This document shows positions 1 through 12,000 of a stretch of 64,000 nucleotides of DNA, piece by piece. The notes beneath the pieces were generated by a model. That model made no database searches, had not been told where the DNA came from, and saw only the letters and a program-made list of their open reading frames with translations. A program made the translations under genes and the position numbers. The stretch comes from Bursaphelenchus xylophilus. Its lineage: Eukaryota; Nematoda; Chromadorea; Rhabditida; Aphelenchoididae. The stretch is taken from positions 310,001-374,000 of the forward strand of contig CAJFCV020000001.1 in NCBI GenBank assembly GCA_904066235.2. Direction: 5' to 3'. How positions within the stretch are numbered: the first letter of the stretch is position 1; each line of letters begins with the position of its first letter.

Positions 1-153
1 ATTCGCCTGGACCGAAAATTGATGTGCATTTCATTTCTGGCCATATTTTACATAAAAAAAAGAAAATAAAATTGCATTTACTTTCGAAAATTTTTGTCCA
101 GAATATGCAACGTGAAGGTAAAATTTGGCTTTAGACGGCGAAAAAATAGGATT

Positions 154-2362
154 TCAGATCTTGGCCTTTCGTTTTTGGATCGATTTGGCCATAAATTCGG
201 CCATTTCAGGGTCTTTGGCGCGCTGAATCAGGGCTTTCACCTCCTCAACGTGCGTATTTCTCCATTGAGGGCGGAGGTCGCGAACCATCAATTCTTTCAC
301 GGCCAGAACTGACTGAAAATCGTAAAAATAGGGTAAGATTACGAGCAAAAAACACATTAAAAATTTTATGAACAAAATTAATTTTTTTTTTTTTTTTTTT
401 TTTTTGAATTTCGAGATTTTCTTCAAAGAATTAGTTGATTTTTACTCCAAAAATTACAAAAAAATTAATTTATGGCAATCTTTTAGCGTTTTGCACAGTG
501 CAAAAAATTTTAAAAATTTCCCACCGTGCACTCTCAAAAATTTTTTTTGCACTGTGCAGACGAGTAAAAAATTGCACTGCGCAAAAAAAATAAGAATAAC
601 ACACCACAAAAAAACGATCCGAAACTTACCCCTGGCGCCAAGGTGGTCAAATATTTCAAATATTTTTCGCACTCCTCCTTGAAATTGGCCTCGGGATAAA
701 CGTGCGAGATCAGTCCGGCCTCGTGCGCCTCCTTGGCCGACAATTTTTCGGAGAAGATCAAGTGCTTGGCGGCTTTGATGCGACCCATTGTGTGGACCCA
801 ATTGGTGGACGAAGTTCCTTCGGCCAACAAGCCCAGCTGGGTGAAGGGGAGGAGGAAGTATGCCTAAAGAAATGGAACTTTTATCTCACAAAATTTTTGG
901 TTTATTGCACCGTACAAAAGAAACTTTTTGTGAGTTGCACAGCGCGAAAAAATTTTTGTGACTGCACTGTGCGAAAGGCAAATTTTGTGACTGCACTGTG
1001 CGAAAAAAGTATATAACTGCACTGTGCGAAAGACAAATTTTGTGCCTGCACTGTGCGAAAAAAATTGATAACTGCACTGTGCGAAAAAATTTTGTGACTG
1101 CACTGTGCGAAAGACAAATTTTGTGCCTGCACTGTGCGAAAAAAGTTTATAACTGCACTGTGCGAACGACAAATTTTGTGACTGCACTGTGCAAGAAACT
1201 AATTTTGTGACTGCACAGTGCTAACGACAAATTTTGTGATTGCACTGTGCTAACGACAAATTTTGTGATTGCACTGTGCGAAAGACAAATTTTGTGACTG
1301 CACTGTGCAAGAAACTAATTTTGTGACTGCACTGTGCGAAGGAGAAATTTTGTGACTGCACTGTGCAAGAAACTAATTTTGTGACTGCACTGTGCAAGAA
1401 ACTAATTTTGTGACTGCACTGTGCAAAAAAAATTTATAACTGCACTGTGCGAAAGGCAAATTTTGTGACTGCACTGTGCGAAAAAAAATTGTAACTGCAC
1501 TGTGCTAAACTTTTTTGATTTTTTTCACTGTGCAGCGACTCAAAAAACCTTTTAAATATTGAAAGAAATTGTCGTAAAAAATCACCTTCTCAGTCGCCAA
1601 AACTAAATCGAACAGTCCCAAAATTGTGGCGGCAATTCCGATAGCCGGTCCATTCAGCAGAGCGATTGCAATTTTCTTGTGCTCAATGAGTTCCGAGGCG
1701 GTCTCAATGTACTTCGGAGTGGCGTCGGAGACGCTGAAAATCGAATTTTAAACCAAAGAATCATAAACATTTTTCGCATGTTAAAATTTCTCACTTTCTA
1801 ACTTGTTTTGCCGTCAGTTCTGTGCCAGCACTGAAGAAATCGCCGGCTCCTGCAAAATTCAATATGTTGTTTTGGAGTAAAACGTGATTTTCTTACCGGT
1901 AAGGACAGTAAAAATGATTTCGTCATCAGAATTTATTTGGCGCAGAAGTTTTGGGAGGGCGTCGTAGAGCTGAAAACCTTTTTTTAATGAAGTTTTGAAG
2001 CCTAAACGAGCAGCGCTAGGTTCTGATTGATTTTGATGAAAATTGGCATAAGGTTCGACTAATTTGTTCTAGAACACGTGCGAGATTTCGAGTTCGTTCT
2101 TCGTAGAAAAGACCGAGATTTTTAGCTCAAAATTTAGAAAGTTGTGACGTTTTTTGCGGTTTATTATACAAAGTTTCATCCTTATTCCTACTATAGAGCG
2201 CAACATTTTTCCACAAAAAGATCAACGTTTTCCTTAAAAAGTCCCAATTTTCGAAACCAATTTCCTCTCACTCACCTCGTCATTAATCGCGTTTTTCTTG
2301 GCCGGCCGATTCAGAGTGATGTAGAAGAAAGGTGGCTCTCGTCTAGTGATCAGTTCCGGCAT
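154..2362 (-). CDS. Enoyl-CoA hydratase/isomerase family protein, ECI2-like delta3,delta2-enoyl-CoA isomerase
   Basis: I joined six exons in translation order: 2362-2276, 1969-1897, 1849-1795, 1733-1586, 863-630 and 312-154. They keep one frame and give about 251 residues, the length of a crotonase-fold protein. The N-terminus carries the family strand ITLNRPAKKNAIND. The oxyanion segment GAGDFFSAGTEL and the helix around LNGPAIGIAATIL follow, then PFTQLGLLAEGTSS. In ECI-type isomerases the Glu of that last motif is the catalytic base, and it is present. These enzymes shift double bonds of unsaturated fatty acyl-CoA during beta-oxidation in peroxisomes or mitochondria. The C-terminus ends AKI, a weak PTS1-like tripeptide, so a peroxisomal site is possible but unproven. 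No acyl-CoA-binding domain is attached. The start ATG at 2360-2362 was chosen because it opens directly into the family's first strand. An array of palindromic repeats fills the fifth intron. Confidence 0.85.
905..1550. repeat. Tandem GCACTGTGC array in an intron of the isomerase gene
   Basis: About twenty units of roughly 20-30 bp, each containing CTGCACTGTGC followed by short spacers such as GAAAGACAAATTTTGTGA, run through the intron between exons 1586-1733 and 630-863. Nearly every copy has T at the centre of the nine-base quasi-palindrome on this strand, so the array has one polarity. Spurious open frames cross it. Confidence 0.9.
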
Positions 2363-3398
2363 TATTACAGAGTAACGCGACAAACAAAATCAACGTTCTT
2401 CCAGGTACAATCAACAGCGAAACAATCAAGAGAAACGGAAACCTTGATCGCTTTTGAGGACTACAAATCTCGTAGCAAGTGGGGAAAAAAACAAACGTTG
2501 GGCTTTGCGTATGCTTTTCCAAACGTCAACACAGATATGTTTAGCAGAAGGAAACATATTACAATTATTGTAGTTTGGCGCACAGAGCCAAAAAAATGAG
2601 GTGATATGGGATACCAGGCCTCGCTACGGAAGTGTACAAATTGACCATCATCAAATGGCAAGTGTCCGGTCTGAAAGTCAAAGCAGTTATTATAACGTAT
2701 CAAAGACCAAAAGTTGCGGCAAAAAACGAAGATCCGTAACATCTATCTAGGTATTATTGATGCGAGCACATGTAAAATGCCTGAAAATAGGTGATACGCT
2801 ATCAGGACCGATCAATCTAACTATTTCTACTAACTAAGCCTTCCTTTCCCTAGCCTCCTCCATGCGTAAAACGACGAACCAAGGCTATCCATATATCGTT
2901 GAACCGAACTGTCGCTGGCCCGAAAAGTCGCACGGCAACCCAAAATAGAACAAAAATGTCTCCCGCCCACTTTTGAGTTTCGTCCAAACGAAGTGTCAAA
3001 ATTGGCAAAAGAAATAAAATAATTTCGAGAAAAATGTTTTTTGGTCGGAAACCCGCACGAAAAATTCATTTTTGACATTTCGTTTGAATTCAACCGAGAC
3101 TAGGTGGGCGAAGTGCCGAAACGAGGCGGGAGACTCCCTGGGTTGCCGTGAGTCGTAGCGCCAAAGTCCGGGCTATTTCCGGCCAGGCCGGAAAATTTCG
3201 TAAGCCCCGACCCGGAGTCATGCCTAACTAGGGAACTGTAAAAACTGACTATCGCCAAACTTTAAGCGATATACACCGTTACAAAGCCCTTGAAAAGTAG
3301 TTCTAGTCTCAATTCTTGCAGAATGCCTCCGGGCGGAAAATTAAGAGAGAAAGAAATAGTTTGCGAATGGCCGAAGAGTATACAGTACATTCAGAATA
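2363..3398. other. Intergenic spacer upstream of the isomerase gene
   Basis: I see no gene here. It should hold the promoter of the isomerase gene (minus strand). A short inverted repeat is visible: ACGGCAACCCA...GTCTCCCGCC near 2930-2972 is mirrored by GGCGGGAGAC...TGGGTTGCCGT near 3127-3153, suggesting a small decayed foldback element. Confidence 0.5.
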
Positions 3399-3657
3399 CT
3401 AGGCGGGCCAAAAAGTCTTGACATGTTTTCGCACCGTGCGGGCGCATGAATCCAGTGTCGCGACGAGGTGTCGCGCGATAAAACCTTTGGCGGGGTGCGA
3501 ATGAAGAACGCACTGTGCGTTGTTTACCCTTTTCAAAACAATCTTTTTGCACTGTGCGGTGTCGCATTGCACCGTGAATTTTTCTTGTCGCCGCGCGACA
3601 AATTTCATGCACGACGGCGCACTGTGCAGACATGTCAAGACTTTTTGGCCCGCCTAG
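3399..3657. mobile_element. Non-autonomous Tc1/mariner-type element (MITE family 1)
   Basis: The ends form a perfect terminal inverted repeat of about 27 bp beginning CTAGGCGGGCCAAAAAGTCT. The element is bounded by TA on both sides (3397-3398 and 3658-3659), the usual target duplication of this superfamily. The 259-bp interior has no transposase but contains several GCACTGTGC/GCACCGTGC motifs. Decayed copies or ends occur at about 8848-8882 and 17300-17517. Confidence 0.85.
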
Positions 3658-3714
3658 TACCTGACATTTTTAAAACGCAAAAAAATTTGATTTATTTCCA
3701 AAATAAATAATATT

Positions 3715-6700
3715 TTACTCCAGAATCATGGGTTCGGAGCCACTATTTGTTGCCCCGGCTGGGTTTCTGGCTCGACTTTTTTGTCCTCCGAGCCTTTTAG
3801 GCTCGGTCTTCTTCTCGTCTAACTTCGCAGATTCGGCTTTCTCTTCTTCTGGTTTTGTAGATTCGGCCTTCTCTTCTTCTGGCTTCGTAGGCTCCTCCGT
3901 AGAATGGGCCTTCTTCTCTTCTCGCTTCGTATTTTCGGCTTTCTTCTCTTCTCGCTTCGTATTTTCGGCTTTCTTTTCTTCTGGCTTCGTAGATTCGGCC
4001 TTCTTGGATACCGCCTTCCTTGCTCCGGCCTTCCTTGAAACGACCCTCTTTTCTTGCGGCTTCACAAGCTCGGCCTTGTTCTCTTCTGGCTTCATTGGTT
4101 CGTCACGAGTCCCTGCTTCCGATTCCGTCATGGTCGACTTTATCTCGGATTTCACGCCGACCTCCGTGGCCACTGACTCGCCTTTGGTCGTCTCTTCTGG
4201 AGGAACGTCCCACCACGGATCCATGTAACTGAACTGGAACTTTATTTGGAGCTGAAAACAAAAAAAAATTAATAAAAAATAATCTCAACATTCCAAATTT
4301 TAATCAAAAAGACTCACCTCATCCAAGGTCTTCTTGACCGCGTTCATATCGATCGTGTCGCCCGGAGGCTTGTTCCAAATCAATTCCCTGAGCGTTCCAA
4401 TGATTTCGCGGTCCTCAAAATCAGTCCGAAACCGCGGCACACCTTCGAGTTGGGCCTTCAGATATGTCTGCACCAACTGCTGATACGGAAGGTCGCGATT
4501 CGTCGGCGGCGAGTACGGAATGCCTCCGCACACGACCACGCAATAAACATAGAACCAGGAATTCAAATCGTCCACCATGCTCACCAGGTCACCCCTGAGC
4601 GCCGTAATCGGCATGAATAATAAAGTGCCACGGCCGGGCAGCCGCTTCGATCCGAACTTCTTCGCCATGCCGAAGTCGCAGAGGACGATCTGCAAGAAAA
4701 AAGCGTAAACCCTGCAGTGTAAAAAAATGCGCAAAAATAAACTGCACAGTGCAAAAAACGAAAAAAAAGAAAATCTGCACAGTGCGGCAACTCACTTTGT
4801 TCTCAGTTCGCCTTCTCTGCATATAGTTCGCCGGCTTGATGTCATTGTGCGCATACCCCAAGCGCTGCAGGTCCAGGATTCCCAACAGCATCTGGTAGCA
4901 GGCGTTCAGCTTCTGGGCGTAGGTGGCGCGCCTCAAAATCCCGTCCACGGCCTCCTGCATGCACAGTTCGTACAAGGGCGAGACGAAAAAGACGTAGTTC
5001 GGATACTGGCCCACATCCAACACTAGCAAGACGTACGGATCGCTGAAAAAACGTTTATCACACAAGGTATTGGCCGTATTGTTGCTATTAGCATCTCCAC
5101 ATGGCGCATGCACAATTGTCGCAGCCTTTCGATGGCGCTGATTTCGAATATCGCATCAATTTTTTCTGAATTTTACAATTTTGCTTAAGCAGTAGTGTTA
5201 ATTAGTAATAAAAAAAAATTTTTTTAGTAATCGATTTAGGGGTTTTCGATGGTGCTGATTTTGAAAATCGTATCTATTTCTTCTGAATTTTTGCCTTAAT
5301 CTTCATCAGTTCGATACGATTTTCGAAGTCAGCGCCATCGAAAACCTCTTAGACACTACTGCTTAAGAAAATTCAGAAAAATTGATATGATTTTCGAAGT
5401 CAGCGCCATCGAAAACCTCCCTCCCCCCTCCCCCCGCCCTCCTCTTTCCTTTTTTTAGCGGACCTTTCCGTCTTCAACCTTTGACGTATACCACTTCGGG
5501 CGCAAAATCCCGCAGAAAGAATAAACAATCAACAAAAACTCACCTGCCGGCATAGAGGCGAATTTTCCGGATCAACATAAACTCCCCTTTGGCACGCTGC
5601 TTCTCTGTGGGAGTCGTGGTGGGTTGGAACTTGACGGCCACCGCGTCTTTGTCGCCGTGCTCCGCCTTGTACTCATGCACCGTGCCGTAGCTGCCACTGC
5701 CCAGGTGGCCGACATGGGTGTACCTGTGCGTGCCGAGGTCGATCAGGGTGGGAAGATCCAGCTGGAGACTATCGTCGTGAACGATTTCCCCCTCGTTCAG
5801 GGCCATGGTCGGCAAAGTGTCGAGGGGGTTTTCTTCGTCTTCTCTGAAAATGCCAAGCCTATTATAAAGCTCAAACAAAGTTATAAAGATCAGAGAAAAA
5901 GTGCAACACCAAAAAAAGAAAGAAAGTTTCAGAAGTTCCATTTATAAACCTACTCATCACCCATGTCCTCTTCGTCGGTAAGCTCTTGCAGAACGAAATG
6001 GGGTACTTCGACGTTGGGATTCACCTGTTTCTGCTCGGGCGTCTTCGGCCTTCGGAATCTCCTCGAACGGGCTGCCACTGTCTTCCGATTGAACTGAAGG
6101 AGAAAAAAGAATTTCTTCCACACATTTCATCGAAATGATGGACTTTCTGCCAAAAGACTCCATCAGTCCCAACTCACCCAATACGCCAGGACAATAGCAA
6201 GGAAGAGGAGGAAGGCGACAATAGACAACACGCCGATCGCAATGTACAACTGCTCCTCATACGTCACGCGACCGCTTCTTTCTGTCGATGGTGCCGGGGA
6301 TAGGGATCTAAAAAGTTGTCCAAAAAGGCATACATTCCACTCACAGAAGGCTGACATTTTCGTAGAGGAACCGAACGTAGACGTTTTTGAGCTCATTTTT
6401 TGGGATAAATGACGCCAATTCGCAGTCGTGCATGACTTGGAGGTACTGCTGCAACTTGCACATGTAAAAACTTGGCATGAACCTTACGACATGATACCAT
6501 GCGGACTCTTGATTTGCGACCAAGGAAATCTTGACTTTATTGCATGAATAGGGCGTCCAATTCAAAGCCAACGAACCCACGGGCATTTCCTGGCACTTCC
6601 CATCGCCGTCTTTGTACACATACGTCCCGCCGGCCTGGTTCAGGCCCAAGTTTCCGTCCACGACGACGGGTATTTCCTTCATTTCCATTCGTTCCCCATC

Positions 6701-7817
6701 CAGGTCAAAAATCGCTGCGACCTTTCGCCGCTTATTTGCAATGCCATAGAGCTTGTCCTTGATTCGGTACACATAAAAGTGGATACTACAGTCGTCGGGC
6801 GTGGTAACAATTCGTACTGCATTGGCGTCGCCGGCAACGGGGCAATGGCTGAAATATGTTGCACATAAATTGAAGAAAGGTTCAACTTACACCCGATTCC
6901 CGTCACTTTCTTTGACTGTGACCTGGCCGCCGAGCTCAATCGCATCTCCCTTCACCACCATCTGCAGGTTAACGCCCTCGATTGTTCCGTTGAACTCGAT
7001 CGGCTTCCTGAAATAGGGACATAATTGACAAGGAAAGTACTTCCATGGGCTATGGAGTTACAGGTCGCGATATCCATCAAAAAATCGCAGTTTTTCTGAT
7101 TCAGAATATGTAAAAATTAGCTGCCTAATTTTGGTTTGTAAGGGCGAAAAAATCCTCTGAACTTTTCTCGCAACACCACGCAAATGCCTCTTTTTCATAA
7201 TGCAACCACTAATTAACCCGTAGTATTAATCAAATTTGATATTTTAAGGCTTGTCAAGATACCAGGATTTGCTTTAGCTCAAAAACAAGCTTCTGATTTG
7301 GTGCAAACTTGGTCAAAAAAACGTAGTTACGTGGCGTTGTGAGAAAAGTTCTGAGGGTCCCTTACAAATCAAAACTAGGCAGCTAATCTTTGCATATTCT
7401 GAATCAGAAAAACTTTGCGACTTTTTGATGTATGCCTCGACCGGTAACTCCATAGCCCATAGAAGTACTTTCTGTTAGCATTTTCAGCTAATTTCCAAAA
7501 GAACTGGCCTCGAAACCACGAAAAATAAAAAAAACGTCAGTCGAACGCCGAAACAACATTTCTAACAAGCCAACACGCCGTAGATTCATCCAAAGTTCCA
7601 GGATAAAGCGTGCGAAACTGACACCTCTAGAAACAAGAACAAACAAGGCTCCAACTTACGGTACAAGTCGTTCATTCCAGTCGAGCGTTTCCATTAGAAT
7701 CCCGCCGTCCTTGAATTCGAATAGCCTCAGCTCAGCGAGGTTCGGCTGCGGACCCTTGAACAACGCGCTGCACATCAACAGCGACTTGACCAGCGCGCGA
7801 ATCGCAATTTCTTCCAT
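3715..7817 (-). CDS. Receptor-like transmembrane CK1-family protein kinase, copy 1 (catalytic residues intact)
   Basis: Nine exons (7817-7660, 7007-6891, 6848-6345, 6307-6178, 6093-5954, 5843-5544, 5042-4796, 4689-4318, 4251-3715) join in frame to about 834 residues. The ectodomain of some 270 residues has scattered cysteines and no domain I recognise. A single hydrophobic span (LYIAIGVLSIVAFLLFLAIVL) is followed by a basic juxtamembrane stretch and a CK1-like kinase. The glycine loop is GSGSYG, the lysine sits in VAVKF, the catalytic loop is HNDIKPANY and the metal motif is DFG, so activity is plausible. The last exon is a Lys/Glu-rich tail of PEEKKAE-type repeats. CK1 kinases are normally soluble, so a membrane-anchored form is odd. 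The N-terminus is uncertain: an upstream in-frame ATG exists at 7913 and no clear signal peptide is seen. A possible AATAAA lies just after the stop, near 3690. Confidence 0.75.
5160..5475. repeat. Inverted-repeat fragment related to the Mutator-like foldback family
   Basis: It lies in the intron between exons 5042 and 5544 of the first receptor kinase. The phrase TTTTCGAAGTCAGCGCCATCG occurs twice and its reverse near 5240-5275, and the right end reads AGCGGACCTTTCCGTC, as in the elements at 12905, 22704, 24881 and 33766. The ends and target duplication were not resolved. Confidence 0.6.
7028..7475. mobile_element. MITE family 2, copy in intron 1 of receptor kinase copy 1
   Basis: The ends are inverted repeats starting near ACAAGGAAAGTACTTCCATG and continuing imperfectly for about 100 bp. 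A TA follows the right end. A related copy with tidy TA borders lies at 17603-18171. No coding capacity. Confidence 0.75.
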
Positions 7818-9055
7818 AGCATCGATCAAGGCGGGACGAGAAGCGGCCGCGGCCGGAGTGCGAAGCGACAAATGAGAGGAAATTCCAGAGAATCCACGCA
7901 AAAAATTATTCAAATATTACGCAATTTTTTGCGGCAAAAATATTCCAAGATATTGGAGTTCTCCCAGAAATTGGCATCACCAAGATCAATTTTCATCGGC
8001 GAACATTTGGAAAAAAGGTTTCTTGCGCGTACGCCCATTTGTTTTGCGAAAAAAATTTTCGGTCAAAAATCGGGCTGCGGCCCAGACTTCAAAAAACGTT
8101 AGTGACATATTATATGAAAGCGATTTAAAGCCAGTTTCTGTACTATTAGCATTTTCATAAAGTGCATGGACGGGTGCATGACTGAATATGAACTGACTGA
8201 ATATGAAGGACTAAATATGAAGGACTGAATATGAAAAGGACTGAATATGAACTGACTGAATATGAACTGTGGAGCTGACTGAATATGAAATTTGGCAAAT
8301 TTGGTCTATTTCAAGGACTATATAGTACCAAGTGCTATAAATGTGTTTTTGGGCTGTACTAAGCACCAAACCAACACCATTACCGCCTTACGCCCAAATT
8401 TTCACCTCGTACTAAATAGTACCAATTGGTACTATATAGTACCAAGTGCTATAAATGTGTTTTTGGGCTGTACTAAGCACCAAACCAACACCATTACCAG
8501 CCAAATTTTCACCTCGTACTAAATAGTACCAGGTAGTACTATTTAGCACCAAGTGTTAAAAAAGTTTTTTTTTAAGCAGTACTAGGCACCAAAACAACAC
8601 CATTAACGTCTAAAGGTGTCATAAGTCGAAAAAATTTTAAAAAGAGTCCTTAATCGGAACCTAGGTAGTAACAGTAACAGAAACCCGGTTTTCATATTCA
8701 GTCAGTTCATATTCGGTCCTTCATATTCAGTCAGCACCCCAGTTCATATTCAGTCAGTTCATATTCAGTCCTTCATATTCGGTCCTTCATATTCAGTCAG
8801 TTCATATTCAGTCTCCCTTCGGCATGGACATTTGTCCACAATGGCGCATTGTGAAGACATGTCAAGACTCTTTGGCCCGTCTAGTACAAAAACAATGAAT
8901 TAACATAAAAAATGGTCTTTTCATTGCATAAAGTGTCTTCCGCAGCTCGCGTCTCTTTCATTTCCCCAATACTTCGATTTTTTTAATAAAAAATTTTTAT
9001 TTATTTCCTAAATAAGTGACACATATTTTGCCACAGAGTCATTGATTCGGATTGC
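7818..9055. other. Spacer between receptor kinase copies 1 and 2
   Basis: No gene is supported. It holds the presumptive promoter of copy 1, an inverted-repeat element at about 8181-8817, and a decayed right end of MITE family 1 (ACATGTCAAGACTCTTTGGC, about 8857-8876). AT-rich sequence with AATAAA on the minus strand around 8994-9006 probably serves as the polyadenylation signal of copy 2. Confidence 0.6.
8181..8817. mobile_element. Foldback element with GACTGAATATGAA terminal repeats
   Basis: The left end repeats GACTGAATATGAA several times (8181-8290) and the right end repeats its complement TTCATATTCAGTC (8693-8815). The middle carries units of a roughly 115-bp repeat with TAGTACCAAGTGCTATAAAT and TACTAAGCACCAAACCAACA. 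The same internal units recur near 11570-11760, 22110-22330, 23260-23600 and 34230-34600. Confidence 0.7.
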
Positions 9056-12000
9056 CTATTCCTTCGGCTTGGTCTGCGGCTTTTTGGAGATGGCCTTCTT
9101 CTCTGATGGCTTCTTTTCTTCGGCCTTGTGTTCCTCAGCACGGTTTTTTTCCGGTTCCTTCTCCGACTTGTTCGATACTTGCGTCAGTTCAGGCTCCAAG
9201 TTGACGGGGGGCAACCAGGGGCCAGTGATATCCGGGGCTCCGCAAGCGACACCGACCTGAAATCAAACAAATTATAAAACTAAAAAAAAAACAAAAAAAA
9301 AACAAATTCCCTCCAAAAACTCACCGACTGAATCACAGCCCCAAAGTTGGTCGAATCGATCTCATCCTGGGGAGTCGCATTCCAAAAAGCCTCCTTCAGT
9401 CGACTGAAGGCATCAGCAAGACCCACGTATTGGTCAGGAAGACATTTCTCGAAGTGCCACTGCTTCTTCAAATCCTGCATTTTGTCCAAATCCTGTTCTT
9501 CGGCCCAAGGAAGGGGGGCAAACATCTCGAAACACATCATCAACCAGGACTGGAAGTCATCACATTGGCCGGTGGGTCTGCCAGAATGGGCGGCGATGGA
9601 AGCGTACTTCGGAGTGCCCATCGGGCTGTCCGATGGTCTGGAAGATCGAAAACGACGGGCCAAGCCAAAGTCGATGATCGTGAGCTGAAAATGGAACATG
9701 TAATGGACTGCAAGTACGCCAGAAGCATTTTTGAACCACCAAAAATCGTGCTCTTCTTATTTCCGCCACTTACAAATCCTGCATTACGGTTACGTTGAGT
9801 CATAAAGTGTCCCGGCTTGATGTCTCCATGACAATATCCCATATTCTGCAGGCCTCTGATGGTGAACCAAGTCTGATAGCAGATGCTGAGTTTGGCTTTG
9901 ACGTCTAACTTGTGTGCATTCAGGATCACAGACAACGATGGGCCCTGCAGCAGAGTGATCGTAAACAGGCAAAGTTCCGTCTGGCCGTGGTCAATGACGC
10001 GCGGGAAACGCTGGTCCTTGCTGAAAATTAACTAATTATTGAGTTTTTCCATGCGGACTGCAGTGCGGAAAAAAATCAAGAAACCCCAAACTTACAAACC
10101 GCATGCCGATGCAATGTTACGGACAACAGTGAAATCACGCAAGATCTTCTCTTGCTGTTCTTTGCCTGTGTACTTCACCGCCATTGAACCCATTTTAGAA
10201 TTGTAAGCGTAGAACACTGAGCAGGGGCCTCGAGCAATCGGCGTCTCACTGCACAGACAATAGCTTTGCATTTTGTGGATGTTACGCTGCAATCAAAAAA
10301 ATTTATCACCATGAAAAAAAAGTCAGAAAACTTTTGTCGCACTGTGCAAAAATCGAAGTTGAAGCACAGCGCAAAAAAAAATCAAAAAAAAAAAGAACCC
10401 ACCGGAATTCGGAATTTCAACTCCCTGTCTTCAAAATAATTCCTGGACACCGGATAGAGCACAAGCTCCCAAATATTGAACATCTTCTCGGACTCTGGTT
10501 TTTCACTCTCGTCCTCAGACTCCGTTACCTTGGACTCTTTCTTGGATGGTTCCTCCGGTTTCTTCGGTGCTGGCGGAGCGTTCATATTGGTCGGAGCGGG
10601 TGGAACCGCCGCTTTTACGGCCAACGCTGACTCATTATTGGTCGGGATGGAAGAAGCTTTTTGCACTTTTCCGCTCTTCTTGGCTTTTCGTTTCTTCTAA
10701 AATTTTCCTTTTGGTACAAAAGTACAAAAAAAAAACAAATAAATCGCAGTTTTTCTCGAAAAAATGAACACATTACAGGGTTGTTCAGCCGAAGCTTCCA
10801 TCCTTATTTCACGAATTTCTGCGCCGATAATGCACCAACTTTTATAAAATTTATATCAAATTGAAGCTGCGGTTCCCCATTTTTTGTCTACCAAATATGG
10901 CATACCCAAGTTCAAGGATACCTCGTACTGACCTTTGACATTTTCATTCCAAATTTTGGAGCCCAAAATCGGTGAAACTTAGAAAATTTTTGGAATGATT
11001 TTCAATTCGAAAGAATGAAAACGAAAGCTCTTTTCTCGGGAAATCGAGGCCTTACAACTTTATCTTCAAGGTGGATTTCGTCATGCACATAGACAGTCTC
11101 GCCCATTTGTTCGTATTTTTTAAAATTTCGATTAACGAAGAACCTCAGCTTCATTTTAATATAAATTTTAAAACTGGTGCATTATCCGCGCAGAAACGTT
11201 CTCGGAGGATAGGTTACCCCTAGCCAATAGGTTACCCCGGCGGATAGGTTACCCCACCGGATAGGTTTTGAGGATAGGTTACCCTTTTCCTAAAAAAAAA
11301 TTTTTTTTGGAACGTTTTCGCTTCGGGACATGAAACAAAAGGATTTTTTGTGAAATTTGAATAAAATTTGAAATGTTTTCGCTTCGGGAGTGGAAAAAAT
11401 ACTTTTTTGTGAAAATTGAAAAAAAAAATTGAAATGTTTTCGAGCTGACTGAGTATGAACAGACTGAATCTGAAAACTGGGTTTCTGTTACTCTACTACC
11501 TTTAGAGATTCTTTTTGAAATTTCTTCGACTTATAACACTTTTAGACGTTAATGGTGTTGTTTTGGTGCCTAGTACTGCTTAAAAAACACATTTTTAACA
11601 CTTGGTACTAAATAGTATAATACTACCTGGTACCATTTAGTACGAGGTGCAAATTTGGCCGTAAGGCAGTCATGGCGTTGGTTTGGTGCTTAGTAGAACC
11701 CAAAAACACGTGGTACTATATAGTACCAGCTGGACCATCGGTTTTAGACAAAATTTTAGTGATGGCGGCACCACAGTTCATATTCCGCAGACACCCTTTT
11801 TTCTACTCCGATGCAAAAAAAATTCAAAATTTTGTTGAATTTTCCAAAAAAAAATTTTTTTCCCAGTCCCGAAGCGAAAACGTTTCAATTTTTTTTTTCA
11901 AATTTCACAAAAAATCCTTTTTTCCAAGTCCCGAAGCGAAAACATTTCAAAAAAATTCTTTCTTTGGAAAATGGTAACCTGTCCTCTAGGTAACCTATTC

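Noticed and set aside
905..1550. CRISPR-like array
   Set aside because: Repeats are short and palindromic with degenerate, non-unique spacers of varying length, in an intron of a eukaryotic gene; no cas genes.
2144..2599. A 151-codon plus-strand open frame
   Set aside because: It overlaps the first exon of the isomerase on the other strand and shows no protein-like motif.
3715..4251. Separate gene encoding a Lys/Glu-rich repeat protein
   Set aside because: It has an acceptor site in phase with the kinase exon upstream and is the terminal exon of receptor kinase copy 1; the other copies have shorter versions in the same place.
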